A stretch of DNA of 39,274 nt. Origin: Entoloma clypeatum. Taxonomy: Eukaryota > Basidiomycota > Agaricomycetes > Agaricales > Entolomataceae. The position numbers were made by a program, and so were the translations under genes. The notes beneath the pieces were generated by a model. The model saw nothing but the letters and a program-made list of their open reading frames with translations. It did no database searches and was not told the origin of the DNA. The stretch is taken from NCBI GenBank assembly GCA_963565915.1, contig CAUXFO010000003.1, positions 1 through 39,274 of the forward strand, given 5' to 3'. This document shows, piece after piece, positions 10,171 to 20,238 of this stretch (the stretch's first letter is position 1; the number at the start of each line of letters is the position of its first letter).

Positions 10171-11101
10171 ATGCCCCAAGGCTCGAGCACGCAGCCCACC
10201 CGATCCAGTGCCAACCTAGACGACTCCGAAGAGGAGCTCCTGCGCCGTCTGGCGCAGATACGCAAGGAGAAAGAGGAGGCGGAGGCAAGGAAGAAGGCAG
10301 AGGCCGAGAGGAGGGCGAGGGAGGCAGAGGCGAAGAAGAAGGCAGAGGCGGAGGCAAAGGCGGAGGCGGAGTGGAAGAAAACAACGAAAATGGGGAAGCA
10401 GAGGGCGGAGAGCGGAGCGGAGGAGACGGAGGTCCGGGGGGAGGCGTGTCAGGCCTGTGCGCAGGCGAAGGTGGAATGCAAGTGGGCGTTGTGAGTGCCC
10501 ACCTCCATTTTCTTTCTTCTTACTGACAATCCTTAGGCAGGGGAAGGGCACCACATGCCAGCGGTGCAAAGACGGCAAACGAGTTTGCCTGAAAATCGGC
10601 GAGATGCGGGCGAAGCGGAAAAACGGAAAAACGGAGGAGGCCGTCGCGGAGGTTGCGGGCCCGAGCAGGGCGAAGAGCTGCTGCGGCGCAGGGGTCGTGG
10701 AGGAGCTCCGGGAGCTCCAGGAGGCTCTGGAGGAGAGAGAGGAGCGGTCGGCGAGGGTCGGTTGGGCGCTGCTCCGGCAGCTGCAAATTCTAAACAACCA
10801 CCTCGCCTACCGGAACTTCTTGCTGGAGGCGGCGGCTCCGGAGTCGGAGGATGACGGAGGGGAGGCGAAAAGTGTGGAAGAGGACGAAGAAGAGGACGAC
10901 GAGAAGGACGAGGGGTTGGACGAGGGGGAGCTTGCGGAACTGCAAGCGGAGAAAGAGGAGGAGGAGAAAAAACAGGCGAAGAGAGCGGAGGAGAGGAAAC
11001 GGGCGGGGGAAGTGGAGGAAGAAACAGGGGAAACAACGGAGGAGTCGGAGGAAGGGTCGGAGGATGACGGTCTGCCGGCCAAAAAGGCCAAAAACCAGTA
11101 G
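10171..11101 (+). CDS. Antisense Zn2Cys6 coiled-coil protein carried by element C (two exons)
   Basis: The gene runs opposite to gag-pol, between the 3' LTR and the end of pol, tail to tail with pol (66 bp gap). Exon 1 is 10171-10490, intron 10491-10536 (GTGAGT...CTGAC...TTAG, 46 nt), exon 2 10537-11101, giving 294 residues. Residues 20-80 form a charged EEAEARKKAEAE coiled coil. A complete fungal-type binuclear cluster follows across the splice junction: CQACAQAKVEC, ten residues, CQRCKDGKRVC (C-x2-C-x6-C-x10-C-x2-C-x6-C). A second coiled coil, a long acidic tail and a basic end PAKKAKNQ complete it. The family binds CGG triplets and regulates transcription. Nuclear DNA binding to the element itself is inferred. 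The start ATG was chosen by comparison with the D copy; earlier in-frame ATGs exist. Confidence 0.85.
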
Positions 11102-11167
11102 CCCCTCCCCCCTCTAGTTTCTTTTTATTATTTATTATTTTTTGCAATATGAGAGTCTTGCGCGGTT

Positions 11168-14100
11168 CTATAGGCGTGATAAGGGGCCCGGTTTCTCCGG
11201 ATACGCGGAGTGGAAGTCCGCGACTAAGTCCGTCGCGTGTTCGAGTTCCGTGGCGGGTAGCCAGGACTGTTCCTCATCAGTTCCTTCATAGCCTAGCCAA
11301 CGGACTAGGTAGAGCAGTTTGCAAGAACGCCGCCGATCCAGTTTGGTGTCAAGGATTTCGGCAATTTCGTATTCCACTTCTCCTTCAATGTCGATCGGAG
11401 GAGGCGGAGTTGCTGTCCGGTTCGGAATGTCGTTCGGAACAGATGGCTCCAGCATGGAGATGTGGAAAACGGGGTGAACACCGCGTATGGTGTCCGGAAG
11501 TCGGAGGGTATAAGAGTGTGTACCATTCCTGGCAAGGATGTCAAAGGGGCCAAGGTACTTTTCAGACAGCTTTTTGGAGGGTTGCGTAGTGCGGAAAAAC
11601 TTGGCCTTCACAAAAGCTTGCTGTCCTACTTCGAGCGGAGGAGGCGGAGCACGCCGGAGATCGGCGGGGCCTTGATAACGTCGTTGAGCCTCTAGGATTG
11701 TAGATTTGAGCTCTTGGTGAAGCTCGTCCAGGTCTACGACGAATTGTCGGGCACGGGCGGATGTGAGGTCGCGCTCCGGATGAATGGAGAGGTTCGGATG
11801 ATATCCTTTATTGGCGAAGAAAGGCGAGATCCCGGTCGTAGCACTCGGAGCATTGTTGTACGCGAACTCCGCAAGCGGAAGTAGTTCGGACCAGTTGTCC
11901 TGTTGATAGTTACAGAAAATGCGGAGGTACTGTTCCAAGGTTTGGTTGGTACGTTCGGTTTGGCCGTCGCCTTCAGGATGATATCCAGAGGTGAAATGCA
12001 GAGTCATGTTGAGGGCTTTTCCGAGGGAGCGGAAAAAGTGGGAGACGAACTCCGGGCCTCGGTCGGAGGTGACATGTTCCGGTACTCCGTGCTTGGAGAA
12101 CACATGCAAGATGAACAAGGTGGCTAGATCTTCGGAGGTGCAGTGGATCGTAGTCGGAACAAAAATGCTTTGTTTTGTCATTCGGTCAACAATAACAAGG
12201 ATTGCGTCAAAACTGCCAGAGGTCGGAAGTGTCTCGATGAAGTCCATGGATATGGAGTTCCACGGGAGGTTCGGAACTGGGAGTTGCTTGAGCATACCAT
12301 AGGGTTTGTGGCGTTGAGGTTTAGAGCGCATGCAAGTGGTGCAGGATTTGCAGTACTTTTTGACAAAGTCTCGAACACCAGGCCAAGTATAATCTCGTTG
12401 AATGAGACTAACTGTCTTGTTTTGTCCGGGGTGTCCGGAGAGAATATGGTCGTGCTTGTTGCGGAGGATGCGGAGTCGGAGGTCATCGGAGTCGGGGACA
12501 TAGATGCGACCACTATGACGGAGGAAACCGTCGGAGTCTACGGACCAGTGCGGTTTTGGCTCCTTGAGATGGTCGGCATAGATTGGGTCGGATGGGAGTG
12601 AACGGAGGATGTCGGAATGTAACTGTTCAGTGTCCATGATGACTGTGGCGCGGAGGACGGGGGTGAACAACTCCGTAGCTCGGAGCGATGCGGATAGCTG
12701 TTCTTGGGAGAAGACTGGTCGGAAATTGCTTGGGTTTACCGACGCATAGTCGCTATTCCCCTCTTTAGGATAGACGTCCTATCGTCTAGTCAAAGAGTCT
12801 GGCTTGGTACCGAGACGTCCGGGGCGGAAGCGAATCAAGAGGTTGAACTGGGAGAGAAACTCGGACCAGCGGGCCTGTCGGCGGGTAAGAACCTTTGTAG
12901 TGGCGAAGTACTCCAGGTTCTTGTGGTCCGTGACAACGTCGATCGGAGCAGCGGAGCCCTCAAGGTAATGTCGCCAAACCTTGAATGCTTCATGGATCGC
13001 AAGTAACTCCTTATCGTGCGTGTCGTAGTTAAGTTCCGGGGCGGTGAAGGTGCGGGAGTGGAACACTACTGGGTGTATCTCCTCGTCGGAGGTCCGGATA
13101 GACAAAATAGCACCAAGTGCGTAGTCGGAGGCGTCCGTCTCGATGATAATAGGTCGATCAGGAATCCAATGAGTGAGGACTGGTGCTTTGGTAAAAGCGA
13201 GTTTCAACTCATTGAACGCACTCCGTGCGGAATCGGAGAAGAGAAACGGAGTGCCCTTCCGGGTGAGCCGGGTGAGCGGAACAACGATGTCCGAATAACC
13301 GTGAATGAAACGACGATAGAAATTCGTGAATCCAAGGAAAGACTGTATGTCTTTCACTTTTCGAGGTTCAGGCCACTCTTGAATGGTCTTCACCTTGGTT
13401 TCGGACATGCGGAGGCCGGAGGGAGACAGGATGAAACCAAGATATTCGACTGTGTCGACGGAAAATTCACACTTGTCGGAGCGGACGTAGAGTCCGTTCT
13501 TTCGGAGACGTCGGAGAACTTCCTTGACATCGTCGGGGTGTTTGGCGGGGTTGTCGGAGTAAATGAGAATGTCATTGAGGTAAACCACCACTGTAACGTC
13601 GAGGAGGTCACTGAAAATGTCATTCACAAATCGCTGAAAAGCGGCAGGGGCGTTGGATAGTCCAAAAGGCATAACAAGCTATTCAAACGATCCGTAATGT
13701 GTGCGGAAAGTGGTTTTCCATTCATCTCCGTTGGCGATGCGGACAAGATGGTACGCATGCCGGAGGTCGAGAGTCGTGTAGACGCGCGCTTTTCCGGCAG
13801 AGGAAAGGAGGTCGGAGATGAGCGGAAGTGGGTAACGATCCTTCTTGGTAACTTTGTTCAGGCCCCGATAGTCAACGCACAGGCGGAGGGAACCGTCCTT
13901 CTTACGGACAAAGAGGACCGGAGCACCGTGCGGAGATCGGGAGGGGCGAATGAAACCAATGGCCAAATGTTCGTCTATGAAGTCTCGCAGGGAAGATAGT
14001 TCGGATTGTGAAATGGAGTACATAGGGCCAATAGGAGGAGTCGATCCGTCTTCTAACTCGATGCGGAGGTCGTACGGTCGATGCGGAGCGAGGGTGTCTG

Positions 14101-14731
14101 CTTTTGTCTTGCTAAAAACATCGGCAAAGTCGTGATAGTCTTCCGGGACATGGGAGAGGTCCGGAGGTCCCTCGGACATGGAAGCGGATTGGGCGGAGAT
14201 CGTGTGGTCGGAGAGGTGAATTCGGAAGGATTGAGCACCCGGAAGTTTGCAAGCTCGCACGAATGCAGCTGCATTTATCAGTGCAATGTTCGGAACAACG
14301 TCCGGAGTTGCATCAGGTGTGCCGGAGTCGGAAGTCGGAGTAGCGGGAGAGGCCTGCGGAGGTAGCGGAGCTGACCTGGCAGAAGACGTCAAAGTCGGAG
14401 ACTCCTTCAAGAGCTGTGGACGGAAAGTAATACTGCCCAATACCCAGTCAATCATAGGATTGTAGCGGGTGAGCCAGTTGTATCCAAGAACCATAGAACA
14501 GGAGGAATCGAGCGGAGTCACGTAGGCTGTAATGGCCATATATTCACCGGAGGAAAAGTATACAGGGAGATCAACCGCCTGAGTAATGACGGAGTTGGAC
14601 GTTCCATCAAATAATTTAAGTTCGATCGGAGGTATGGGGGTGAAAGGGAGTTTTTGCTTCGGATTTTTCGGATTTGGGTGCGGACTTGTCGGAGCGGGAT
14701 TTCTCGCGCTGACGTTCCCAGTGGCGAGCAT
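11168..14731 (-). pseudogene. Element C pol (protease remnant, RT, RNase H, integrase, chromodomain)
   Basis: One reading frame broken only by TAG at 13676-13678 (FE*LVMPFG) and 12776-12778 (TRR*DVYPKEG), both at tryptophans conserved in element D. The protease lacks its DSG half; only LKLFDGTSNSVITQ to NWLTRYNPMIDWVLGS remains. RT has KIRPSR-type SRSPHGAP, motif A TTLDLRHAYHLV and motif C VVYLNDILIY, in which the first catalytic aspartate is N (13574-13576). RNase H has IETDASDYALGAILS and TDHKNLEYF. Integrase has HILSGHPGQNKT, CKSCTTC, SMDFIETLP, TSDRGPEFVS and PEGDGQTERTNQTLEQYL. A chromodomain with YEIAEILDTKLDRR and LYLVRWLGY ends the protein. Confidence 0.92.
12752..12769 (-). other. 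Element C central polypurine tract
   Basis: Between RNase H and integrase the RNA-sense strand reads CCTAAAGAGGGGAATAGC, encoding the PKEGNS of DVYPKEGNSDY. It repeats the terminal tract CCTAAGAGGGGAATAC with one extra A. In element D both tracts carry a different, shared variant. A central PPT would give a second plus-strand start during cDNA synthesis. Confidence 0.65.
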
Positions 14732-15533
14732 CGATGGTTTGTGCTAGCTCCCGAAGGGCTGGTAACATGCTTGGCTTTACTTGAGTCCCAAGGATATCTT
14801 TAATCCGCTCCGCCAATCCGGAGTAGTACCGGTGATGCAAGGCGGAGCTGTCCCAGTGCGTTTTGGCAGCAAGGCGTGTGAACTCGACATTATACTTGAG
14901 AATGTGTTGATTTTCGCGCATTTTGAGATTGTCCAGAGAGTCGGCAGCATCCGCAACGGGGTCAATGACCCCAAATTCCGAGCGGAGTGTGCGGAGGAAC
15001 TCGGACCAATCTTCGTACCAATCCGGGGGGTTGTCCAGGTCCGGTTCAATGATGAAATGCTCGAAATAATCAAGAGCTGTGCCTCGGAGGAAAGAGATGG
15101 CGAGAGTGATTTTGGCAGAGTCATCGTCATACTCGGAGTTGTCGCGGAAGAACAGTGTGCATTGGAGGATGAACTGGTTGAGTTTCCGGGGATCGGAACC
15201 GTCGAAAGTGTCCGGATCCTTGGCCTTTTTGTGATGCTTGTGACCTTTGCTGCGTTTGAGTTCATTGGTCATTAAGACGAAAGCATCTGCAAGGGCTTGG
15301 GGGCCGAAAATCTCTAGAGGTTTGTTTGTAGGAGATGGGGGTGCAGAAATTATGGGAGATGCGGGGATTTGAATATTATGCGGAGGTGTCATGGGCTGAA
15401 AACCCGGAGGTGTCGGAGTAGTCGGAGTTACAGGGGATAGTTCTGTTAAACGTTGTTCAATATTTTGTAGGACTTGCTGTCTAGAAGTGCCAGCTTCTGC
15501 AGCTTTTGCTGTCTTGGTGTTTCGGAGTGCCAT
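14616..15533 (-). CDS. Element C gag (truncated, no zinc knuckle)
   Basis: Capsid-type gag starting at ATG 15533 (MALRNTKTAKAAEAGTS), 305 residues. The retrotransposon gag core is clear: KHHKKAKDPDTFDGSDPRKL, TLFFRDN, AISFLRGTALDYFE, DWSEFLRTLRSEFG and HHRYYSGLAERIKDILG. Compared with D gag (408 residues), the C-terminal region with the CCHC knuckle is gone. After SEKSEAKT the frame runs out of register into what is protease sequence in D. A deletion of roughly 0.5 kb, estimated from D, removed the knuckle and the protease active site. The gag-pol overlap seen here (14616-14731) is a by-product of that deletion. Confidence 0.88.
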   Translation of the reverse strand: MALRNTKTAKAAEAGTSRQQVLQNIEQRLTELSPVTPTTPTPPGFQPMTPPHNIQIPASPIISAPPSPTNKPLEIFGPQALADAFVLMTNELKRSKGHKHHKKAKDPDTFDGSDPRKLNQFILQCTLFFRDNSEYDDDSAKITLAISFLRGTALDYFEHFIIEPDLDNPPDWYEDWSEFLRTLRSEFGVIDPVADAADSLDNLKMRENQHILKYNVEFTRLAAKTHWDSSALHHRYYSGLAERIKDILGTQVKPSMLPALRELAQTIDARHWERQREKSRSDKSAPKSEKSEAKTPFHPHTSDRT

Positions 15534-15560
15534 GACTAGCAGGAATCCAAAAACGGTTTG

Positions 15561-15571
15561 AGTTCGAATAT
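15561..15571 (-). other. Element C self-priming primer-binding site
   Basis: The RNA-sense strand reads ATATTCGAACT starting 2 nt after the 5' LTR. It is the perfect 11-nt complement of AGTTCGAATAT, which starts at 15978 inside the 5' LTR, 32 nt downstream of a TATTTAA box. In Tf1 the first 11 nt of the RNA prime reverse transcription in the same way. Confidence 0.82.
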
Positions 15572-15573
15572 AC

Positions 15574-16285
15574 TGTTAAGTACGTGAAACGTCGGAGCTT
15601 TGTCGGAGTCCGTCGGAGGTCGGACGGAATACTGGGACCGGAGTGGAACTCCGGAAATGCGGAGGAACGACGAAGGGGAGGGACGTGGCTTCAACATATG
15701 TGTTGCGCCGCCGTTGTTGGATAAGGTGTCCCAATTTCAGGAGGTCGGAGGAGAGGTCGGAGGTGCGGAGGTTCTCGGGGAGATCTCGGTGAGGGACACG
15801 CTGACGTGGAAATGGTCGGACGACGTCGGAGTTGTGACTCGGACACAGTACTGAGCTCGTCGAAGGGTAACGATGGAAGAAGAGCAATAGATGATGATGT
15901 CGTCGGTGTATTGTACCACGGCGAGAATCTCTGGCATGAAACGAGAGTAGAGGAGTGAACTTTGTTGATATTCGAACTGAGGAACTACAGGTATGGTACG
16001 AGCTTAAATATCTAAATGTGATTACTTTACGGAGATGGTCGGAGTAGGTCCGGAGTTGTGGCGTAAGTTGCCAGCGACTGTAACGAACATTGGAGATGTC
16101 GGTTAGTGGACCATGCGGAAAAGGCGATGCATAAGTAAACGGGAATATGAATATGAAATGCATAAAGGCATGGAGTTATGAATATGAAATGCACGATGGC
16201 AATGTGCGGAGATGCGGAGGTAGCGGATGTCCGGAATGTCGGAGGACTATCGGAGTGGATCGGAGATTCGGAGACGGATATAACA
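15574..16285 (-). repeat. Element C 5' LTR
   Basis: 712 bp, 99.4% identical to the 3' LTR (four transitions, all at CpG). Ends TGTTA...TAACA. The outer end abuts TTGTC (16286-16290), duplicated at 9335-9339. It contains the promoter and RNA start described at 15968-16010. Confidence 0.95.
15968..16010 (-). promoter_or_regulatory. Element C LTR promoter and RNA start
   Basis: TATTTAA on the minus strand at 16010-16004, and 32 nt downstream AGTTCGAATAT from 15978. The start is inferred from exact complementarity to the primer-binding site at 15561-15571. Confidence 0.7.
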
Positions 16286-16290
16286 TTGTC

Positions 16291-16393
16291 GGATAAGATG
16301 TCAGAGGCAGCGGATACAATCGGAGGACGTCGGAGGACATCGGAGATGGTGGAATAGAAAGGAAAGGAGAAGTGAAAAGTGGTTGCCCTTACA
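16291..16393 (-). repeat. Element B 5' LTR, outer part
   Basis: Outer 103 bp of the B LTR, separated from 9003-9339 by element C. Its outer end reads TGTAAGGGCAACC on the minus strand, the start of the LTR. Beyond it the RT of A2 resumes at 16394, so this is the boundary of the B insertion. The matching target duplication cannot be seen because B's 3' end is lost. Confidence 0.88.
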
Positions 16394-17229
16394 AATGCAG
16401 CTTTCCATTCGTCTCCTTCTTTGATTCAGATGTTGTTATATCCCCACATAATGTCCATTTTGTTGAAGTAGACTGCCTCCTTTAATATGTCCAAAAAATC
16501 GGAGATTCGTGGGAGAGGGAATTTGTCGTTGACCGTGAATTTGTTGACGACATGATAGTCCTGGATCAGTCATTTTACGACGTCATCTCTTTTATCAATG
16601 AAGAAGCATGGCGATGCATAAGGGGATTTGGATGGTCTGATCTTTCCGGTTGCTAGCCCCTCTTCAATGAATGTGTCTAGCTCTTCTTGTTCTTTTTGTG
16701 TCATTGGATACACATTTCCTCCGAGCTCTTTAGGTGCGTCTTCCATGAGTTCAATACCATGATCCCATTCTCTCCATTTAGGGATTTTGTCGAAGTTCTT
16801 CTTTTCAAACAGGTGTGCAAAATGTTCGACATATGCTGGTCGTTTAATTGTGGGCTGAATTGTAGGTCCAACCACTTCTAAAATGGGGTCTCCAGGTTTC
16901 CATGATAGGTTTGATTTCTTTGGGGCATCTCTGTCGCGCACTTCAACCATGCGCACCTGATGTTTTTGACCATTCGGGTTGATTTTGAAATCTGTGTGTT
17001 TGATGCAACATGTGGGCGGGCATCGGTTGAACATAACTGTGCCTGTCGTCCAATTTATTGTTGGGTTGTGATGCACCAACCAGTCGTGTTCTAGGAGCAT
17101 ATCTGTGCTGCCTATGTCCAGCACCATGGCTTCTATCATTTCTTGGTGTGTTCCTAGTTCTAATTTCACTTCAGCAAGGCAACTAGCCTTTTGTTGTTGG
17201 TTTGGCAATCCATCTGCATTAAGGATCAC
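16394..17229 (-). pseudogene. A2 protease (C-terminal half) and start of RT
   Basis: A retropepsin-like C-terminal half, MVLDIGSTDMLLEHDWLVHH and NPTINWTTGTVMFNRCP, runs into the RT linker FDKIPKWREWDHGIELMED and RT motifs LATGKIRPSKSPYASPCFF, then DYHVVNKFTVNDKFPLPRIS and KMDIMWGYNN, ending at GDEWKAAF where the B LTR begins. TGA codons at 16570-16572 (CGA expected, by comparison with A1 KRLVQDY) and 16426-16428 (R expected in NNVRIKEG) break it. The stretch 17230-17519 upstream is in shifted frames and holds no clear motif; it should contain the gag-protease junction. Confidence 0.82.
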
Positions 17230-17519
17230 AATCGGCCTTATGCTCCTTGTGGGGAGACCTTGCTCACGTACTATTCTGGGATGGATACACGTTCATTCAC
17301 ATCTGCTATCGACCTCTGGTCAGATCTTCTTGGGTCCTTGACAGGTCTTGAGCTGTCCCGTCAACTTGATTTCTCGTCTTTTTGGTGGTTTATCTCCTTT
17401 AACCATTTTTACTGACGCAACGGCTCGCTTGGCAGGAATAACATATGGTCTATTGTCTGAGGTGTTGTTACAAGGCAAGCGAGTTCATTTGATAGATAAG
17501 GATTGCGACTTAGCGTTGT

Positions 17520-17969
17520 TTAATCAGATCCTTCGGGAAAATCCTTCTCTGTGTCTTCTTCAATAATCACTGGTTCTTCTTTGTCTGTTTCTTCGTCAGA
17601 AACCTTTCTAACCTTTCCGGTGTTTTTCTTTGGCTTGCAGCAATCACAGGCGAGGTGACCTTTAGTGTCACAGTTGAAACATTTATGGGTTTCTTCCTTT
17701 CTTTGGACCTTGGGTGTGCTACATTTCTTGGCAAGGTGACCGAAGCATTGACAGTTGTAGCAGTGGGCTACTCCTGCCTTGTCGATCTCCATAGCTTTGC
17801 CATGACCACCATAAGTGGTTCCTGAACCAGTGCGTGTATCTCCAACGCCTCAAATGATGAGCGCATGTCCTTCCATCTGTCGTCCTTTTGCGCATACTGC
17901 AGTGCTATATTCTTTATAGTTCTTGTCTTCGCTCGAGATTAACTCGGAGATCTTTCTGTTGAGATTCTT
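17520..17969 (-). pseudogene. A2 gag, nucleocapsid end
   Basis: C-terminal gag with two CCHC knuckles, CYNCQCFGHLAKKC and CFNCDTKGHLACDC, followed by an acidic tail EETDKEEPVIIEEDTEKDF and a stop at 17520. Upstream it reads KISELISSEDKNYKEYSTA, which directly continues LLEKNLN of the middle gag part once the LINE and one 15-bp duplication are removed. The knuckles would bind element RNA. Confidence 0.8.
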
Positions 17970-18222
17970 TTTTTTTTTTTTTTTTTTTTTAATCAGCAAT
18001 TTGTATAGCGGTACTCTAGGGGAGCAGTCCGCTCGACATAGACTAAACTACATCAGAAGAGTTATTTATGTGAGCGAAAGACGACACAGAAATGTCCAAA
18101 AAATATAAAAGATGATCCATACAAGACGTAGAAAACGCACACCAAAGATGATGCACTTCCTTTCATGTGACTGTGGGGATCCACCCAGCAGGGAGGACAG
18201 TTTCAAGCATCCCCTGACCAGT

Positions 18223-19994
18223 TTACATCTCCCCACCTTCTTCACCGCGGCCCCGAGAGGCAGTGGCTTTACGGCAAGTACCGGTTTTCCCGGTCAAGGG
18301 GCATACATGGGCGGTGGGTCCCCTGGACCCATCCCTCGCATATTGCTCTACGATCCAAAAGCGATCAAAATGGTGTTGCCAGAATTGGCAATGTGGTGAG
18401 TTGGCAGCGTGAGCCTTGCCGCAGTTGAGACATGACGTGTTATGGGGGCATGGGGCATCCTCAGCAGTGGGAGGAACGGGGGGGTTCACTTCAGGATGGC
18501 CCTTGCAGCAGGTGGCAAGAGCACGGTGGTTTTCTTTGCAGTGAGGGCCTCAGCAGATGGGGCAGACAATGCACTTGGCAGAGCAGTAATTCGTGTTATG
18601 ACCCCACGAACTACAGCGGGTACAGAGAGGGAGGCCGATCTTCATGGCCATCTTGCGGAAAAAGCAGACCATTGTCCCAACATTGTGAGAGCAATCCACA
18701 AATGTCTTCATGCGGGAGCTGGTTTGGGAGTCCCAGATGTCGAAGTAGATTGTACAAGTGTCCGCATGCCGGGAATCGCGAACGATCCTGGGCGGGGCAG
18801 CAAGACAGATACTGTTCTTGAAGACAGAGGAGTGGAGGATGTATTGCGCATCCTTGGAGGTGATAGGTCTGTCACCATGGAAGAACGGGACACCTATGAG
18901 TTTGCAGAACGATCGAGATGATGGCACCTTGCATTGAACTGTGTATCCTTCGGGAATGAGGGTACGCATGAAGGTTTCCACCCTGGCAAGATCAGAGGGA
19001 GAGGGGATGCTGGTGGTGGTGAGACAAAGCCCACCGTATGCCAGGCGGAAGGATTCAACCATGATCAAACTCTGGAGGGAGTTGACATGTCGCGAGATGG
19101 TGGTCGCAAGAGAGAGGAGATCTGCCGGAGCATCCTTCCGTCCACAATGACAATGATGGCACGGCGTGAAGGGCCGTTGGAAGTGTTGTAAGGCCGATAC
19201 CTTGCAACAGGTGGAGCAGGCCTTGCCGGTTGAACCGGAGGAAGAGGCGCGTCAGGAGGGGGAGGGGGAGGGCCACATGGCCGCGATGCGGCAGCATAGC
19301 TCTTGGCCCTGTTGTGTTTCTTGGGAGGACGTGGGTTGTTCACCAAGGGAGGAGAGTCCAGATCCTTGGCACCACCCCCCGGAGCAGCACCAGCAGCCAG
19401 AGTAACCGGCACCGCCACAGGAGGGGGTCGAGAAGGAGGTGGAGGAGGGGAAGGTCGGGAAGCCTGAACCTTCAGAGCAAGAGGGGGAGGGGGAGGGGGC
19501 AAAGCCGCTGCCCCAGCTGAAGAATAGAGGCTGATGTCATTGAACACCGACGCCATGGATTGGTAGAGAGGACCAAAGAGGTCCTTCGCACCGGAGTTGT
19601 TGCATAAGTATTGGAGGGTTTTGGGCTTCCGAGCCCACTCTCTGAGGTATCCAAAGACGTTGGAGGCCGCTAGGATGTCGATGCCCACAGGGTCCGCCAC
19701 GGCATCAGAGGGAACGTGTTGTAATGCAAGCTCTGTGTATTCAATCACAGAGCTGAGAAGGGGTGAGAGGGCGGTAACTCGTGGGAGAGGTGTTGAGGAG
19801 GAGGGTGTAGGGGAGGACGAGGCGGGGCTCGCCACTCACTTGGCCTTCTTCTTGACATGGGGGGAACTGCTGGCAGAGGGAGGGGTATGGGAGCGGGCAG
19901 CCGCTTGAGTGCACGCTTGAGATTCGGCGGTGTCTTCATCAAAGTACGCTGAGTAGGGAGTGGCAGACACATCCTGGGGGAGCTCGGCCCACAT
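18223..19994 (-). pseudogene. LINE ORF1 (gag-like, zinc knuckles), decayed
   Basis: Begins at ATG 19994 (MWAELPQDVSATPYSAYF). A TGA lies at 19836-19838, after HVKKKAK. The body is proline-rich, with YLREWARKPKTLQYLC. It then shifts frame near 19070-19100 into SLIMVESFRLAYGG, KLIGVPFF and FVDCSHNVGTMVCFF. The C-terminus has a run of cysteine knuckles: CTRCSSWGHNTNYC, CIVCPIC (then a stop), and CLNCGKAHAANSPHC. It ends at 18223. ORF1 proteins of this kind bind LINE RNA. The region 17991-18222 downstream shows no coding similarity I recognise and is taken as the 3' end of the LINE. Confidence 0.75.
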
Positions 19995-20086
19995 GGATTC
20001 GTCCTGCCGAGAGATGCTGGGCGAGGGGACATGAGAGGGGCAAGGAGCCCCCCCCCCCTATCCCCCCTCCCATATGATGAGCCTGA

Positions 20087-20120
20087 TCTCATTGCCATCT
20101 GCTACCAGATGGCAATGAGA
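20087..20120. repeat. Perfect hairpin in the LINE 5' leader
   Basis: Perfect 15-bp inverted arms (TCTCATTGCCATCTG and its complement) with a 4-nt CTAC loop. It lies about 120 nt from the LINE 5' end, next to a G-rich run on the minus strand (20047-20071). It could form a stable RNA hairpin; function unknown. Confidence 0.8.
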
Positions 20121-20238
20121 AGGCCTGTGAACAATTTGAGATCGAGAGATTTGCTGGATGTCGCGCGATGTGGCGACGAAGGCGACAATCTGGCACCAGG
20201 TGGCTGTGCATGTGGTGGTACAGGTTCAAGAAGCGATG

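Larger units (their letters stand above)
9340..16285 (-). mobile_element. Ty3/Gypsy chromovirus element C, full length with antisense gene
   Basis: A 6946-bp element with two 712-bp LTRs and a perfect 5-bp duplication TTGTC (9335-9339, 16286-16290). It is inserted in the 5' LTR of element B. Order along its RNA (minus strand): LTR, self-priming PBS, gag, truncated protease, RT, RNase H, central PPT, integrase, chromodomain, antisense Zn2Cys6 gene, PPT, LTR. The LTRs differ at only 4 of 712 positions, so the insertion is recent. It is nonetheless defective: the gag zinc knuckle and protease active site are deleted, RT motif C is YLND, and two TAG codons interrupt pol. It is therefore probably non-autonomous or decayed after insertion. 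Confidence 0.95.
3246..16393 (-). mobile_element. Ty3/Gypsy element B, 3'-truncated and multiply interrupted
   Basis: Element B reads on the minus strand from its 5' LTR (16393 down to 9003, split by element C) through gag, protease, RT, RNase H and integrase. It ends in mid-integrase near 3246, where it is fused to A1; no 3' LTR is present. It carries three secondary insertions: C in the LTR, a hAT-like element in gag, and a solo A-family LTR in integrase. Its 5' boundary lies inside the RT of A2, just after the A2 codons for GDEWKAAF, showing that B inserted into A2. In-frame TGA codons lie at 8638-8640, 6176-6178 and 5111-5113. Confidence 0.85.
17970..20238 (-). mobile_element. ORF1-only (half) LINE insertion in A2 gag
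   Basis: A 2.27-kb non-LTR retrotransposon copy on the minus strand. It ends in a poly(A) tract (poly-T on the plus strand at 17968-17990) and is flanked by a 15-bp target duplication TCTGTTGAGATTCTT (17955-17969 and 20239-20253). It has a GC-rich leader, an ORF1 with zinc knuckles of the fungal Tad/LINE type and a short 3' region. ORF2 (endonuclease-RT) is absent, so it is either internally deleted or a non-autonomous derivative moved by another LINE's machinery. Confidence 0.88.

Noticed and set aside
10533..11147. Large minus-strand open frames opposite the antisense Zn2Cys6 genes (also 21781-22847)
   Set aside because: They are Pro/Ser/Leu-rich shadows of GC-rich coding sequence and lie outside the pol frame. 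The plus-strand genes have a cysteine cluster and a conserved intron.
285..17229. A1 (327-3245) and A2 (16394-17229) as two halves of one element separated by the B insertion
   Set aside because: Both contain the same RT segment (WDHGIEL to GDEWKAAF) with many differences, so they are different copies.
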